From CAZHEV01 sp964531335 [NCBI: uncultured bacterium] (lineage in GTDB: Bacteria > Eisenbacteria > RBG-16-71-46 > CAZHEV01), in contig CAZHEV010000001.1 in NCBI GenBank assembly GCA_964531335.1, positions 244,986 through 308,985 of the forward strand: a DNA stretch of 64,000 nucleotides, given 5' to 3'. The first letter of the stretch is position 1; every line of letters begins with the position of its first letter. Made by a program: the position numbers and the translations under genes. Shown here piece after piece: positions 1 through 9,054 of this stretch. Below the pieces are notes generated by a model. It did not search any database, was not told the origin of the DNA, and was given only the letters and a program-made list of their open reading frames with translations.

Positions 1-210
1 CGACTTCCCGTCCGCGAAGACCGTGACCGTGCCGTGGGCCTCTCCGGTCGGCACGGTCTTGGGGAACACCCGCATCACCTCGCTGGGCCTCGCGTCGCTC
101 GACACATCCCAGTCCACAGGCGGCCTGTCCAGCAGCGCATCGCGCAGCCCGCCCCCGACGAGGTATGCCTGGAAGGAGCTCTCCCGCAGGGTCCTTATCA
201 CATTGAGCAC
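1..210 (-). CDS. CCA-adding enzyme / poly(A) polymerase family nucleotidyltransferase, N-terminal part (runs off window)
   Basis: Reading the minus strand in from the left edge gives an N-terminal stretch with AYLVGGGLRDALL, DWDVSSDARP and PTGEAHGTVTV. This is the nucleotidyltransferase head of tRNA CCA-adding enzymes and poly(A) polymerases, with the G-G-x-x-R-D strand and the D-x-D metal site. The family adds or repairs the 3' CCA of tRNA. Only about 70 residues are present; the rest lies beyond position 1. The start is unclear. The frame is open back to a TAG at 289-291, but the first ATG/GTG/TTG-type codon is GTG at 208-210, just before LNVIRTLRES. A non-standard start further upstream is possible, because IEIPEH before it also looks protein-like. 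CCA enzyme versus poly(A) polymerase cannot be separated from this fragment. Confidence 0.85.
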   Translation of the reverse strand, partial: MLNVIRTLRESSFQAYLVGGGLRDALLDRPPVDWDVSSDARPSEVMRVFPKTVPTGEAHGTVTVFADGKS

Positions 211-502
211 GTGCTCGGGTATTTCAATCCGCGCGGTTTCCAGGGCGGCGTCCTCTCCACTCGTGGCCTGTGAAGCACAAAGGCCGGTCTATGTCGTCAG
301 TGGAAGGATAGCACGGCGCGAGGGCCCGCGACAGGCCCTCCGATCGGGGAATCAGACCGTGGAAGGATCTTGGTCGTCCTCCGGCGCGGGCGCGGGGACG
401 GGCCCCTCGGGTCGGCGAATGAGGAATCCCGCAGGCCGCGGCACGTCCCGCCTGGAATCATGATCCCGCGGCCGCGAGGTTCCTCAATGCGCCGTACCAA
501 GC

Positions 503-520
503 CGAGTGTGGGGTCACTCG
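503..520 (-). other. Short inverted repeat after the sigma-54 regulator gene
   Basis: CGAGTG and CACTCG arms (6 bp) are separated by 6 bases, about 15 bases past the stop of the regulator gene on the minus strand. There is no T-run, so termination is only a guess. Nothing else was recognised in the 240 bases between this gene and the CCA-enzyme start. Confidence 0.25.
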
Positions 521-534
521 CCCCGGAGCTCGCT

Positions 535-3012
535 CTAGGGCCGAGATGGAATCCCGAGCTTCCTCATGCGTCCCAGCAAGGTCGTCCTCTTCATGCCGCC
601 GAGCTTGCTCGCCGCCTTGGCTTTGTTCCATCCGCTATCTCTCAGCGCCTCGACGATGCGCTGCTTCTCGATGGATTCCAGCTCCTGGGCAAGCGTCATC
701 GACGCGGTGGACGAACCATCCCCGCGCTCCAGCTCGGGAGCGAAGCCTTCACTCCGCAGAGCGCCCCTCTCCGGGGCGAGAGTCACCATCCGCTCGATCT
801 CGTTGCGCAGCTGCCTCACGTTGCCGGGCCAGTGGTAATCCATCATGGCTTGAAGCAGGTCCTCGTCTATGCTGACCTCTTTGCACTGCGCCCTGGCGAA
901 GGAGCCGACGAAGTGTGACACCAAGAGCCCGATGTCCTCCTTTCGCTCCCGCAGAGGAGGCAGATGTATCCTTACCCCGGCCAGTCTGTAATACAGGTCT
1001 CTGCGGTAGACCCCTTGAGCCACCGCCCTCAGCAGGTCCCGATTAGTCGCCGCTATTACCCGCACGTCGACCTTTCTGGGAAACGTCTCCCCCAAGCGCC
1101 GCAGCTCGCCCGCCTCGAGGACCCGCAGGAGCCTTACCTGAGTCGACCAGGTCATCTCCCCTATCTCGTCCAGGAACAGTGTCCCTCCGTGGGCGCACTC
1201 GAAGCAGCCTCTGCGTTCTCCCACCGCGCCCGTGAAAGCGCCTCTAACATAACCGAAGAGCTCGCTCTCCTGCGTCCCATCCGGCAACGCCCCGCAGTTC
1301 ATCGGTATATAAGGGCGCTTCCTGCGATTGCTCGCCAGATGGAGCGCCTTGGCGACCATATCCTTGCCCGTTCCGCTCTCCCCCTCGATGAGCACGGGAA
1401 GAGTGCTGTCTGCGAAACAGGCGACGGCTTCCATGACCTTCTTGAGCCAATCGCCGCAGCCGACCAGCCCGAAATCCCCTGCCACCGTCTCGCAGTCCTT
1501 AGTGGCTCCCAGGGCTCTCCTTGCGGATGCGCGGTCCTTCGGCCCCTTCATTCCGAGCAGCCCCAGAAGAGCCGCCTCGGTTCGCCCCACCCAGTACCTG
1601 CTTCCGACCTGTCCGAACAGATAGCGGGACTCGAGAAGAAGCTCCTTCGCGCGCGCCGGCCCCTCGCCGGGACCGTCAGACAGGGCTCGCCCGAGCGTCA
1701 AAGCCGTCCTCGCGAGCTCGTAGTTCTGACCTATGTGGCGCAGCAATGCATGGCTCCTGTTGAGCCTCCGGAGACCGTCGTCCCGCCTCCCCAGGGCCAG
1801 GAGCGCCGCACCCGCCACCCGTTCGATCACAGCCTCCTCGTAGCGGTCGTGGACCGCCCTGGCCAGCTCCCGAGCCTCGTCGCACAACGGCAGCGCCTCC
1901 CGCGCGTCACCGAGCTCCAACAGCGCCTCCGCCTTGCGCCTGAGGATCTCGAGCTTCACGTCGACGTGACTGTCCGCCCCATCGGCGACGTCGAGCGCTC
2001 GATCGTAGCAGCCCAGGGCGTCCCTCGGAAACCCGGAGTCGAAGGCCAACTCTCCCAGGAACTCATGAGCGAGCGCGTGTTCCCGTCTGAGGTTCCTGTC
2101 ACGGGCGGTCTCCAGCGCCTCTTCGAGGTGCCGTCTGGACGCCTTCCACTTTCTCTCCAGGCGCAGGAGTATGCCCAGGGCTATCTTCGCTCTGACCGTG
2201 CCGGAATCGCTGCCCAGCGCCGTAAACCTGGTAAGAGCCTCGGTGAGATGCGCCCTCGCCTCGGACCATCTACCCGCCTTGAGAAGCGCCACGCCCAGAT
2301 TGCAGGACCGTGTGGCGACTGCCCTGGCCTCGCCGTGCTTTCTCGCGCTTTCCAGCGCCCGCGTGAAGCACTCCACGGCGCGCCTCCAGTTGCAGAGAGT
2401 CTTGTGGACCACGCCCAGGTTGTTCCACGCCTTGCCCGCTCCCAGCTCGTCCTCTATCTCTCGAAAGAAACACAGGCCCTGCTCGAAGTGATCGCGCGCG
2501 CCCATGACGTCGCCCATCCTGGCCTTGACGCCGCCCAGGCGGCACTCCAGCTCCGCCATCTCCCTGCGTCTCGTCTGCGTCCGAAGCGCCGGGAGAGCCT
2601 CCTTGCAGCGCCGCAGGGCCTCCGCGTACTGCCCCAAGTCCGAATGCACCGCAGCGCGCACCATCTTGCTCCTCGCGTACGCGAGCTCCGACTTCGAGTC
2701 GCCCAGCAGCCTTTCCGATTCGTCGCAGCACTTCATGGCCTCGAGAGGCCGGCCCCGGGCCCTGAGCGCGTCAGCCTTTCTAAGACACAGAAGAGCGACC
2801 TCCTTGGAACTCAATGCCAGTTCCGACCTTCTCGAGATGAGCTCGTCAAGACACGCTATCGCGGGCTCATAGCCGTCCGCGGCAAGATAAAGCTCGGCGA
2901 GTTGTCGCAGCTTTTCAAGATAGTCGTCGTTTATTATCGCCCCGCGCAACCGCGCGGCGGCGGCTTCACAATCCTGTATCTTCTTTACAGAAGGTCTCGG
3001 ATCCATGGCCAT
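535..3012 (-). CDS. TPR-domain sigma-54-dependent transcriptional activator (AAA+ / Fis-type HTH)
   Basis: An 825-residue regulator. Residues 1 to ~485 are tetratricopeptide-like helical repeats in place of a receiver or GAF sensor. The AAA+ domain has Walker A GESGTGKD (544-551), the sigma-54 contact loop GAFTGA (591-596), Walker B LFLDE (612-616) and the RRDLYYRL region (670-677). A Fis-type helix-turn-helix occupies about 784-820 ([21 protein letters not shown]). It should open sigma-54 RNA polymerase promoters by ATP hydrolysis, probably switched by protein-protein contacts through the TPR part; no phospho-acceptor domain is present. It begins at an ATG 12 bases after the small exported protein and is cotranscribed with it. 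The targets are unknown. The activator call is secure; the sensory role of the TPRs is inference. Confidence 0.93.
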   Translation of the reverse strand: MAMDPRPSVKKIQDCEAAAARLRGAIINDDYLEKLRQLAELYLAADGYEPAIACLDELISRRSELALSSKEVALLCLRKADALRARGRPLEAMKCCDESERLLGDSKSELAYARSKMVRAAVHSDLGQYAEALRRCKEALPALRTQTRRREMAELECRLGGVKARMGDVMGARDHFEQGLCFFREIEDELGAGKAWNNLGVVHKTLCNWRRAVECFTRALESARKHGEARAVATRSCNLGVALLKAGRWSEARAHLTEALTRFTALGSDSGTVRAKIALGILLRLERKWKASRRHLEEALETARDRNLRREHALAHEFLGELAFDSGFPRDALGCYDRALDVADGADSHVDVKLEILRRKAEALLELGDAREALPLCDEARELARAVHDRYEEAVIERVAGAALLALGRRDDGLRRLNRSHALLRHIGQNYELARTALTLGRALSDGPGEGPARAKELLLESRYLFGQVGSRYWVGRTEAALLGLLGMKGPKDRASARRALGATKDCETVAGDFGLVGCGDWLKKVMEAVACFADSTLPVLIEGESGTGKDMVAKALHLASNRRKRPYIPMNCGALPDGTQESELFGYVRGAFTGAVGERRGCFECAHGGTLFLDEIGEMTWSTQVRLLRVLEAGELRRLGETFPRKVDVRVIAATNRDLLRAVAQGVYRRDLYYRLAGVRIHLPPLRERKEDIGLLVSHFVGSFARAQCKEVSIDEDLLQAMMDYHWPGNVRQLRNEIERMVTLAPERGALRSEGFAPELERGDGSSTASMTLAQELESIEKQRIVEALRDSGWNKAKAASKLGGMKRTTLLGRMRKLGIPSRP

Positions 3013-3024
3013 ACCCCTTCGCGG

Positions 3025-3384
3025 CTACACCACATCGAGTTCTATTGCTATAAAGTTCAAGACCCGCCTCAAGGCGCGTCTTATCGATTCATACCAGTCT
3101 TCCTCCAGCCCGTCCGTCCGGACCTCAGGGCAAGGATGGTCGCCGCCGGGGTAGGTCCCCGGATCGAGCGTTGATGGCTCTCCCTCCATGGCGATCCTCC
3201 CGCCGGCCCCGCCGGAGCACCCGGTCCTCGATTCGAACTCGTCCGGATCGCCCGGTGCGTATATCGGCGTGACCGAGGATTTCGCGGAGCACGGCAGGCT
3301 CAACAACAATGGAGACGCAACGAGCGCCGCAATGCACGCGAGCACCGCCGCCATTGCGAATGCACTCCAGTGACGGGAGAACAT
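3025..3384 (-). CDS. Small exported or membrane-anchored protein of unknown function
   Basis: A 119-residue protein with a hydrophobic N-terminus (MFSRHWSAFAMAAVLACIA to about residue 30), read as a signal peptide or single anchor. A Gly/Pro/Glu-rich tail follows, with three Cys, and ends in an amphipathic helix (WYESIRRALRRVLNFIAIEL). The start is supported by AGGAGG six bases before the ATG. It is the first gene after a near-consensus promoter and sits just upstream of the TPR/sigma-54 regulator, so it may be that regulator's signal partner. No family was recognised, and its existence rests on start signal, promoter and spacing. Confidence 0.55.
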   Translation of the reverse strand: MFSRHWSAFAMAAVLACIAALVASPLLLSLPCSAKSSVTPIYAPGDPDEFESRTGCSGGAGGRIAMEGEPSTLDPGTYPGGDHPCPEVRTDGLEEDWYESIRRALRRVLNFIAIELDVV

Positions 3385-3434
3385 GATTTCCTCCTTTCTC
3401 CCGAACCCCGACCCTCAAAGGGGAAGACGACCCC

Positions 3435-3449
3435 CTGTGCAGGGCACAG
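3435..3449. promoter_or_regulatory. Palindrome in the leader of the regulator operon
   Basis: CTGTGC-AGG-GCACAG is a perfect 6+6 inverted repeat lying between the predicted transcription start (~3510) and the ATG at 3384. It could be an operator or a small leader hairpin. The function is inferred only from position. Confidence 0.35.
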
Positions 3450-3517
3450 AGCTGCCCGATTTGGCTCCATTATTTCTTAGGGGATGTCACGGTGGTGAGT
3501 CAGCCTCGAGTCCAATA

Positions 3518-3547
3518 TTTATATCATGAAAGGAGCGTGGATGTCAA
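3518..3547 (-). promoter_or_regulatory. Sigma-70-type promoter of the small-protein/regulator operon
   Basis: On the minus strand TTGACA (3547-3542), an 18-base spacer, then TATAAA (3523-3518) in an AT-rich pocket. Transcription would start near 3510, giving a ~125-base leader before the gene at 3384. Confidence 0.65.
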
Positions 3548-3742
3548 TGAGAAAAGCCAGTAAGCACGCCAAGAACTCCGCGGCCACCCCGCGTCAAAGG
3601 CCCCTCGCCGCTCGAGCGCTGGGTGCGCCCGCACAGTCCGGGGCGGCTCGCGTCGGATTATCGACGCGTCGGACTATGATCTTCGCCGTAACACGGCCGA
3701 GTGGCGGGTCGCCCCTACCCACCCTCGCAGCGTGGCCGCGCC

Positions 3743-3766
3743 CCGCGTCGATCTTTCGACACGCGG
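3743..3766 (-). terminator. Hairpin after the beta-helix gene
   Basis: CCGCG-TCGA paired with TCGA-(CA)-CGCGG around a 4-base loop, about 35 bases after the beta-helix stop. There is no clear U-tract, so it may be a transcript-end stabiliser rather than an intrinsic terminator. The rest of the gap between 3548 and 3799 shows nothing recognisable. Confidence 0.3.
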
Positions 3767-3799
3767 CCCCACGACTTCCGCGGTTCGATTGTCGTCGGG

Positions 3800-4888
3800 C
3801 TATCGGTACAGCGACTTCAGAAATCCCCACGACAGGCGAATGTCCTCTATCTCGCAACCGGAGCAGCCGGAGGGCAATGCTCCCCGCCTACCGCACTCAC
3901 CCGTCACGCGGATGCTCGGCGAGAAAACGCACGGCGAAAAGTCCCCGCTCTGAACGGAGCAGAACAGCGGATCGGAGACTCTGTTGCTCTCGCTCCACGC
4001 GCAGCCCGACATGTCTCCTCCCCGGTTACCCCAGAAGTCATTGCAGTACAAATCGAGGGTGCATGCATCCTCCGCGGCGAGAGTATCGCAGTATACGGCG
4101 GGCCCGCCCGTGCAAAACGCGATAATGTTGGCCGAGACATCGGAGTCGGAGCCGCTCCGGCAAAGGACGGCGGAACCGGAGACGGCGTCATTGGCCACCA
4201 TGGTGTTGCGACGGATCCTAGCGAAGGAGTAGTCGGACACGAATACAGCGCCCCCAAAAACGCGTGCTCTGTTTTCGGCCATGACGTTGAACTCGACAAT
4301 TCCGCTGCTGCCGCTGAGCAAGGCCACTGCGGCCCCGAACTCGGAATCGGTGTTGTCTCTGATCAAGTTGCCCCGTATTTCCGCCGTGGCGCCGTCGCTG
4401 CAATAGACGCCGCCACCGAAAGGCCCCGCGTTTCCCTCGATTATATTATCGCTTATCTCGATATTGCTGCTCGCACATGAGACGCCCCCGCCGCCGTCCA
4501 TTGTTCGCTCGTCTATCTTCCCGCCGGTGATGGTGAAGCCTCTGAGCACAACGCCGCCGGTCCCGGTCACCATCACCACCGGCCCCCGCCCGTCGCTCTT
4601 GATCACCGTGGCGCCGGCCCCCGCTTCTCCTATGATAACGACGGGCCGATCGACGAGGACGTTCGTCATGATCTCGATCTCTTCGAAGCGTTTCACCACG
4701 GTCCGGGTCCAAACTCTGTCGTAGACGCCCGGCGCCACCAGGACCGTATCGCCCGGCGCGGACGACTCGACCGCCTCCTGAATGGTCGCAAACATCGAGG
4801 GTACCCTGATAGTCTCGCCGCAGGCCGGCTGCGTCGAGACGGCCGGCAAAATGATCACCGCAAAGACTATTGAGGCAGTAGATCTCAT
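3800..4888 (-). CDS. Secreted right-handed parallel beta-helix (pectate-lyase-like) repeat protein
   Basis: A 362-residue exported protein. After a signal peptide (to about residue 24, ...STQPACGETI) comes the typical entry VPSMFATIQEAVESSAPGDTV. Repeated beta-helix rungs follow (GFTITGG, ISDNIIEGN, IRGNLIRDN, IRRNTMVAND, VSANIIAF). The end carries the DFWGNRGGD ... SDPLFC ... GDFSPC signature of surface/secreted beta-helix proteins in Eisenbacteria-like genomes. Many Cys lie near the C-terminus. The family includes polysaccharide lyases and adhesins; no catalytic residues are recognisable, so the substrate is unknown. An SD-like GAGAGGAT precedes the ATG. Confidence 0.85.
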   Translation of the reverse strand: MRSTASIVFAVIILPAVSTQPACGETIRVPSMFATIQEAVESSAPGDTVLVAPGVYDRVWTRTVVKRFEEIEIMTNVLVDRPVVIIGEAGAGATVIKSDGRGPVVMVTGTGGVVLRGFTITGGKIDERTMDGGGGVSCASSNIEISDNIIEGNAGPFGGGVYCSDGATAEIRGNLIRDNTDSEFGAAVALLSGSSGIVEFNVMAENRARVFGGAVFVSDYSFARIRRNTMVANDAVSGSAVLCRSGSDSDVSANIIAFCTGGPAVYCDTLAAEDACTLDLYCNDFWGNRGGDMSGCAWSESNRVSDPLFCSVQSGDFSPCVFSPSIRVTGECGRRGALPSGCSGCEIEDIRLSWGFLKSLYR

Positions 4889-5132
4889 GACATCCTCTCA
4901 GGCGCTTGGCTCCAGTAGAGAGAGACCTCCGTCGCGGCCGGCCCGTTCGGCCGGCCGCCGGGCGCCTATCCGAAGCGCGCCGTCGAGCAGATCTTACCAG
5001 ATACGAGCCCTCCGCGAAAGACCAGGGGGGCGGACTGAATGTCGTTGACCACGGCGGGGACAAGTTGTAAAAGTTGACATGGTTCCTTTTAGTCCTCAAA
5101 ACGCGGCAAGGCCGGAGGCCTGGGAGAACGTC

Positions 5133-5792
5133 ATGAAACACATGTCTGCACTGGCCCTCTTGATAGTTGTCCTGTCCTTCTCAGCAGGTGATTGCCTCGC
5201 ACAGGTCTTCGGACATTTCTCTTCAGCCGGCACCGTCGGCCGCTACGGGAGGTCCGCCGGGGCTTACTTCATCGTTTCTGACGACGTGATAGGCCTTTTG
5301 AGCCAGTTCCGCTACGGACCTGCGGATGCATTGGACATTGGCCTTCAGATCGGCGTGGAGACCGTGGACGAGCGCATATCCGTTGGCGGCTTCTTCAGCG
5401 AGGAGGACGACACCCGCGTCCTCCTGGCCGGAGACGCAAAGTACCTGATCCGAGGCGCAGACGAGGAGCTGCCCTTCGATATCTCCCTTGACTTCGGGGT
5501 GGGATACGTGGACCTGGAGGATGCAAGCCGGTTTCTTTTCAAGGCGAGCGGGCAAGGGGCCTGGCGGGGGCATGAGCCGCGATCGCGAGGGCTGGAGCCG
5601 TATATAGGGCTGGTGGTCGCCGCGAAAAGGACGGCGATAGACCTTCCAAGGGGGGATGAGACGGACATAGACAACGACCTGGAGGTCAGGCTGGGAACGG
5701 TCTACCGGCTATCCGCCGTCGCCTCGGTGGTCGCGGAGTTGCAGGCCGGGGACGATACGTCTTTCGGATTGGGCCTAAACTTCGAGTTCTGA
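5133..5792 (+). CDS. Outer-membrane beta-barrel protein
   Basis: A 219-residue protein from the ATG at 5133, chosen because it begins a clean signal peptide (MKHMSALALLIVVLSFS ... CLAQ). The open frame extends further upstream but without a good start. The mature part alternates short amphipathic strands and polar turns (FGHFSSAGTVGRYG, IGLQIGVETVDERI, DISLDFGVGYVDL) and ends in FGLGLNFEF. A terminal Phe is the recognition signal for BAM-dependent outer-membrane insertion. Eight strands look likely. It is alone on the plus strand, convergent with the zinc-ribbon gene. The cargo or partner is unknown. Confidence 0.75.
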   Translation: MKHMSALALLIVVLSFSAGDCLAQVFGHFSSAGTVGRYGRSAGAYFIVSDDVIGLLSQFRYGPADALDIGLQIGVETVDERISVGGFFSEEDDTRVLLAGDAKYLIRGADEELPFDISLDFGVGYVDLEDASRFLFKASGQGAWRGHEPRSRGLEPYIGLVVAAKRTAIDLPRGDETDIDNDLEVRLGTVYRLSAVASVVAELQAGDDTSFGLGLNFEF

Positions 5793-5800
5793 GCAGGGCG

Positions 5801-5814
5801 GGCGCCGCGGCGCC
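5801..5814. terminator. GC-rich palindrome between convergent genes
   Basis: A 14-bp perfect palindrome, GGCGCCGCGGCGCC, lies 8 bases after the outer-membrane gene stop and 57 bases from the end of the opposing zinc-ribbon gene. The position suits a shared terminator, but there is no T-run on either side. Confidence 0.3.
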
Positions 5815-5871
5815 GGCCCGGCACATGTATGTCTTCACGAGCCGGGCCCGGAAGGGGCTCCCCGGCAGAAT

Positions 5872-6204
5872 CTACAGCCAGTAGAGTATGCGCCCGCAGT
5901 TCTCGCAGACGCTCACGTCCTCGCCGCGCTTCGGAGAAGACTGGTGGGACGTCGGCAGACCCATGAAGCAACCCAGGCAGACGCCGCCCTGCACCGGCAC
6001 AACGGCCCTGCCGTGTCTCAATGACACGCGTTCGTACATCGCGAGCCATTTCTCGTCGATCTGCTTGGCGAGCTTCTCTCTTGCCTCCTTCAACTTCGCG
6101 AGATTTTGGATCTTGAACCCGAGACTCTCCTCTTCCTGTTTCGATTCCTTGATCATCAAGTCCAGGTCCTGCAGCGCCACAAGCAGGCGAATGCTCTCAT
6201 TCAT
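5872..6204 (-). CDS. Short coiled-coil / C4 zinc-ribbon protein (COG1579-like)
   Basis: 110 residues: an N-terminal helical segment rich in Glu/Lys (IRLLVALQDLDLMIKESKQE through KEAREKLAKQID) followed by a zinc ribbon with CLGC and CENC pairs and the ending CGRILYWL. COG1579-type proteins usually run about 240 residues with a long coiled-coil hairpin; here most of the coil is missing, so this is a compact version. The molecular role of the family is unsettled. It overlaps the stop of the EIIA-like gene by 8 bases and is probably translated by coupling to it. Confidence 0.8.
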   Translation of the reverse strand: MNESIRLLVALQDLDLMIKESKQEEESLGFKIQNLAKLKEAREKLAKQIDEKWLAMYERVSLRHGRAVVPVQGGVCLGCFMGLPTSHQSSPKRGEDVSVCENCGRILYWL

Positions 6205-6679
6205 CAGACCGTCCTTCGGAAAGCACGCCCAAGAACTCGTCGAAAGAGCCGGCTTCCATGAGTCGCCCTCTCACCGACTGTTCCTTGATTAACTCCACCA
6301 CCTTGCCCAGAAACGGCAGGTACTGATTGAATCGGTCCTGCGGTGGCGCAAGGATGAGAAAGAAAAGCTGCACCGGCTTGTCGTCCATGGCTTCGAAGGG
6401 TACGCCTTTCAACGATCTCCCGAAGACCACCATTATCTGATCGGCGGCAAGGGAGCGCCCGTGCGGAATCGCCACACCATGGCCGATACCGGTGCTTCCG
6501 AGCGCCTCGCGCCTTTCGAGCATCTCCAGAATGAGCGACTTGTCCTTTATCTTCCCGGCTTTGGACAAGGTATCGACCAACTCCTCAATGGCGGCGCTCT
6601 TCGTCTTGGCCTCCATGTCCGGTATGAAGAGATCCTTGTCGAAGTACTCCGCCAGTTCCTTCTTCTGCTTCACTGCCAT
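6197..6679 (-). CDS. PTS EIIA (nitrogen/fructose type) domain protein
   Basis: A single PTS EIIA type-2 domain of about 160 residues. The phospho-acceptor histidine is in GVAIPHGR (His73 from the ATG at 6679), with the usual surroundings ILEMLERREALGSTGIGHG and LFFLILAPPQ. EIIA-Ntr-like proteins receive phosphate from an HPr-type carrier and mostly act as regulators. No EIIB or EIIC is nearby, so a regulatory role is likelier than sugar transport. The frame opens upstream, but that extension is not protein-like. GGAGG lies only one base before this ATG; a GTG six bases further in (6671-6673) has better spacing and may be the true start. Confidence 0.9.
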   Translation of the reverse strand: MAVKQKKELAEYFDKDLFIPDMEAKTKSAAIEELVDTLSKAGKIKDKSLILEMLERREALGSTGIGHGVAIPHGRSLAADQIMVVFGRSLKGVPFEAMDDKPVQLFFLILAPPQDRFNQYLPFLGKVVELIKEQSVRGRLMEAGSFDEFLGVLSEGRSDE

Positions 6680-6841
6680 GCCTCCAATTCCATTACGGCC
6701 CGATCGCCGCCGGATCGCACCTTCGCTTGGCCCCCAGGCACTCGGCGGGGGGACACCCCGCAACCAGAATCTAGCAATCGGCCAGTCGGGCTGGCAATCG
6801 TTTTTTCTCGCGCCCTGAAGAACAGGCGGCACGGCGGGACC

Positions 6842-8290
6842 TCAGCGACCTGCATAATCCCACAGTAGCTCATCGATCTTCCGCCCAAGCCGTTCTCTCT
6901 CCGTGCGACTCATGGCCTTAACCAGTTGTCGGGCTTCGGGGCGGCCGGATTTCGCCGCCTCCTCCGCTGTGCACTCCAGGTCGAACTCCACCGAGGGGTT
7001 CTCCAGAGACCCCCCTACGCTGAAGCAAGCAGGTATCCTGCCCTCGTGATCCGCCAGAAGTCCGGCCACGATGGCGGCCGCCGCCCCCTCGGATGCTATC
7101 ACCGCCGACGGAATTCGTCCGACGAGCGTCCCGCTCAAAGATCCGCTGCCGGCCACCGCGCCCGACGCCTCCCACGTCGTCCCCGCGGAATCCAGAGTCA
7201 TGTCGACCGCCGTCTCCCCCGTCCGGCATACGAGAACCTGTGCGACGGCTCTATCAACCTTCAATCCCTCGGCCGGCAGAGGGATCAACTCCGCCAGAGG
7301 ACCTTCTGGGTCCACCACGGCATTCCCGACCTCGATCTCGCCCTCGACTTCGACCGCGTCGCCTACGGCCCCCGGCAAGTGCCCAACTTCGCCCTCTACC
7401 TCAAAACGCCCACTCAGACGCCCTGACTTGAAAAGCTCCAAGCCGAGGCCCTCTCTAATAAGCGCCGCGCCGTCGCAATCCGACAACCTAATGTGAGCTT
7501 TGAGCGCAACCCCGGATGCGCCCGGTGCAAGCTCCATCGAGATGTCCGCCGCGCCGCCGTAGAAGCTCTCCAGGGAAAGCCGGACGCGAGCCGCCGGCCG
7601 TCCCTTCGCGGACAGCGTCGCCTCGCCCCGGAGCTCGTGACCCGCAAGGGAAAGCAACGCGCCTTCGATCTCCACTGAATCCGCGGTGTCCGACACAAGG
7701 CAGGTCGCGGAAAAGCCGGCATCGCCGAACCTCCTTGTCTCTCCCTCGACCCTCACTTCAATGCTCTCCAACCCGGCTTCCGCAGGCGCCCTCACCAACA
7801 CCCCCTCGACGCCCCGAGCGAGCTCTCCTTCCCGCCCCGACCCTAGAACGCGGCCGCCGGTGAGGAACACGGAGTCCGAGCGGACCGCCACCCACACGGG
7901 GATCAGCAGCGCCCGCGCGAACACCTCGGCCTCGTCCGCCGAGGATGGAAGAACATATACCGGATCGGAGATCTTCGCGCCCCGGAAGCCCCAATCCCCC
8001 GAAACCAGCGAACCCAGGCTCAGATCCGCCGCCGCCGAGGACACGGTGAGTGAGCCTCCCATGGAAAAGCCTCTCACCGACGCGGCCATGCGAAGGAGGC
8101 TTACGCTGACCTCGTCTATGCTCACAGGCGTTCCGAGTGCGGACTCCAGCCTATCCGACAATCCCTCCGGGCTCGAGACGCGAGATACCAACGCTCGCCC
8201 CGCGACGAGGGCCGCCACCACCAAGACCGCCAGGGCCGGCACCAACAACGCCCAGCGCGCCGATCCCCTCTCGACCGAACGGCTCGTCAT
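6842..8290 (-). CDS. AsmA-like / DUF748-type membrane-anchored protein
   Basis: 482 residues from the ATG at 8290, which overlaps the batE stop as ATGA and has GGAGGTCAT before it. One transmembrane segment (WALLVPALAVLVVAALVAG, about 13-31) is followed by a long beta-rich periplasmic part (SSPEGLSDRLESALGTPVSI..., repeated short strands) and a charged C-terminal tail. The pattern fits AsmA/TamB-like proteins, which bridge lipids between membranes. The sequence is too divergent to name a subgroup. Its coupling to the Bat operon suggests envelope work alongside it. Confidence 0.6.
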   Translation of the reverse strand: MTSRSVERGSARWALLVPALAVLVVAALVAGRALVSRVSSPEGLSDRLESALGTPVSIDEVSVSLLRMAASVRGFSMGGSLTVSSAAADLSLGSLVSGDWGFRGAKISDPVYVLPSSADEAEVFARALLIPVWVAVRSDSVFLTGGRVLGSGREGELARGVEGVLVRAPAEAGLESIEVRVEGETRRFGDAGFSATCLVSDTADSVEIEGALLSLAGHELRGEATLSAKGRPAARVRLSLESFYGGAADISMELAPGASGVALKAHIRLSDCDGAALIREGLGLELFKSGRLSGRFEVEGEVGHLPGAVGDAVEVEGEIEVGNAVVDPEGPLAELIPLPAEGLKVDRAVAQVLVCRTGETAVDMTLDSAGTTWEASGAVAGSGSLSGTLVGRIPSAVIASEGAAAAIVAGLLADHEGRIPACFSVGGSLENPSVEFDLECTAEEAAKSGRPEARQLVKAMSRTERERLGRKIDELLWDYAGR

Positions 8291-9054
8291 ATGACCTCCA
8301 GGTTTGATCGCCTCACCCATCCCGCCATCTCCGGGCCCAACAGCACTTCGACCCACTGTCCCCCGGATCGCTTGACCCTGACAACCGCGCCCTCCCCCAG
8401 AGAAGTCTGCACCACAAAATCATCGCCGGGGCCGCTCAGCACTCTTGCCGACGGGACGATAATCACCGCTTCCGTTCTGTGCACGTCCGCCCAGAGCTTA
8501 GCCCCGAAACACGAGGCGAACACGATTACTCCGCACCCCGCCGCCGCCGCCGCGTAGAGGGCGATCCTGCGCGGGCCCAGCGAGAGCACGCGCAGAGACA
8601 GCGCCACCGCCAGTGCGAACCAGGAGATCGACGTGGCAAGCAGCGCCCCATCCGTCGAAAGCACCTTGTAAGGGGAGAGGATCATGTCCAGCAGCCGCGA
8701 GCTCCGGGGCTTCGGAGCGCCCTCGCGCACGAGCGACTCGATGAAGTCGAGGTTTGCCCTGACGTCCTCGTCCGTCGGCGCAAGCTCCGCGGCGCGTTTG
8801 CACATGACCAGGGCCAGGCCCGGTCGCCCGGTCCTCAGGTAGCAGTTGGAGGCGTTGTAGTATAGCTCAGGCGCTTCCCATCCCTCTCTCATAATCCGCT
8901 CGTAAATCCCCAGAGCCTCCTCGTAGTTCTCCTCGGCGTAGAGGGAGTTCGCCCTGGCAAAGCCCTCCTCCGGAGAAAGGGCCCCTGCCGTTGCAAAACA
9001 AGCCGGCGTCAGACATGCCGCCACCAGCGCGCCCAAGAAAATGTGCCTGCTCAT
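8287..9054 (-). CDS. batE: BatE-like protein: TPR plus SH3 domain, membrane-associated
   Basis: 255 residues: a signal peptide (to ~25), TPR units (EGFARANSLYAEENYEEALGIYERI; APELYYNASNCYLRTGRPGLALV) to about residue 105, two transmembrane helices (about 137-190), then an SH3-like C-terminus (ARVLSGPGDDFVVQTSLGEG ... WVEVLLGPEMAGWV). This is the architecture of BatE of the Bacteroides aerotolerance operon. The ATG overlaps the batD stop (ATGA), and the downstream AsmA-like gene overlaps its own stop. It is the last Bat gene of a seven-gene coupled run. Confidence 0.85.
   Translation of the reverse strand: MSRHIFLGALVAACLTPACFATAGALSPEEGFARANSLYAEENYEEALGIYERIMREGWEAPELYYNASNCYLRTGRPGLALVMCKRAAELAPTDEDVRANLDFIESLVREGAPKPRSSRLLDMILSPYKVLSTDGALLATSISWFALAVALSLRVLSLGPRRIALYAAAAAGCGVIVFASCFGAKLWADVHRTEAVIIVPSARVLSGPGDDFVVQTSLGEGAVVRVKRSGGQWVEVLLGPEMAGWVRRSNLEVI

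Noticed and set aside
964-3174. Long plus-strand open frame opposite the sigma-54 regulator
   Set aside because: Antisense shadow; the composition is Arg/Pro/Leu-rich with no domain.
3526-4125. Plus-strand frame with AAAGGAG before an ATG at 3541
   Set aside because: It overlaps the minus-strand promoter and then runs antisense through the beta-helix gene; the peptide is not protein-like.
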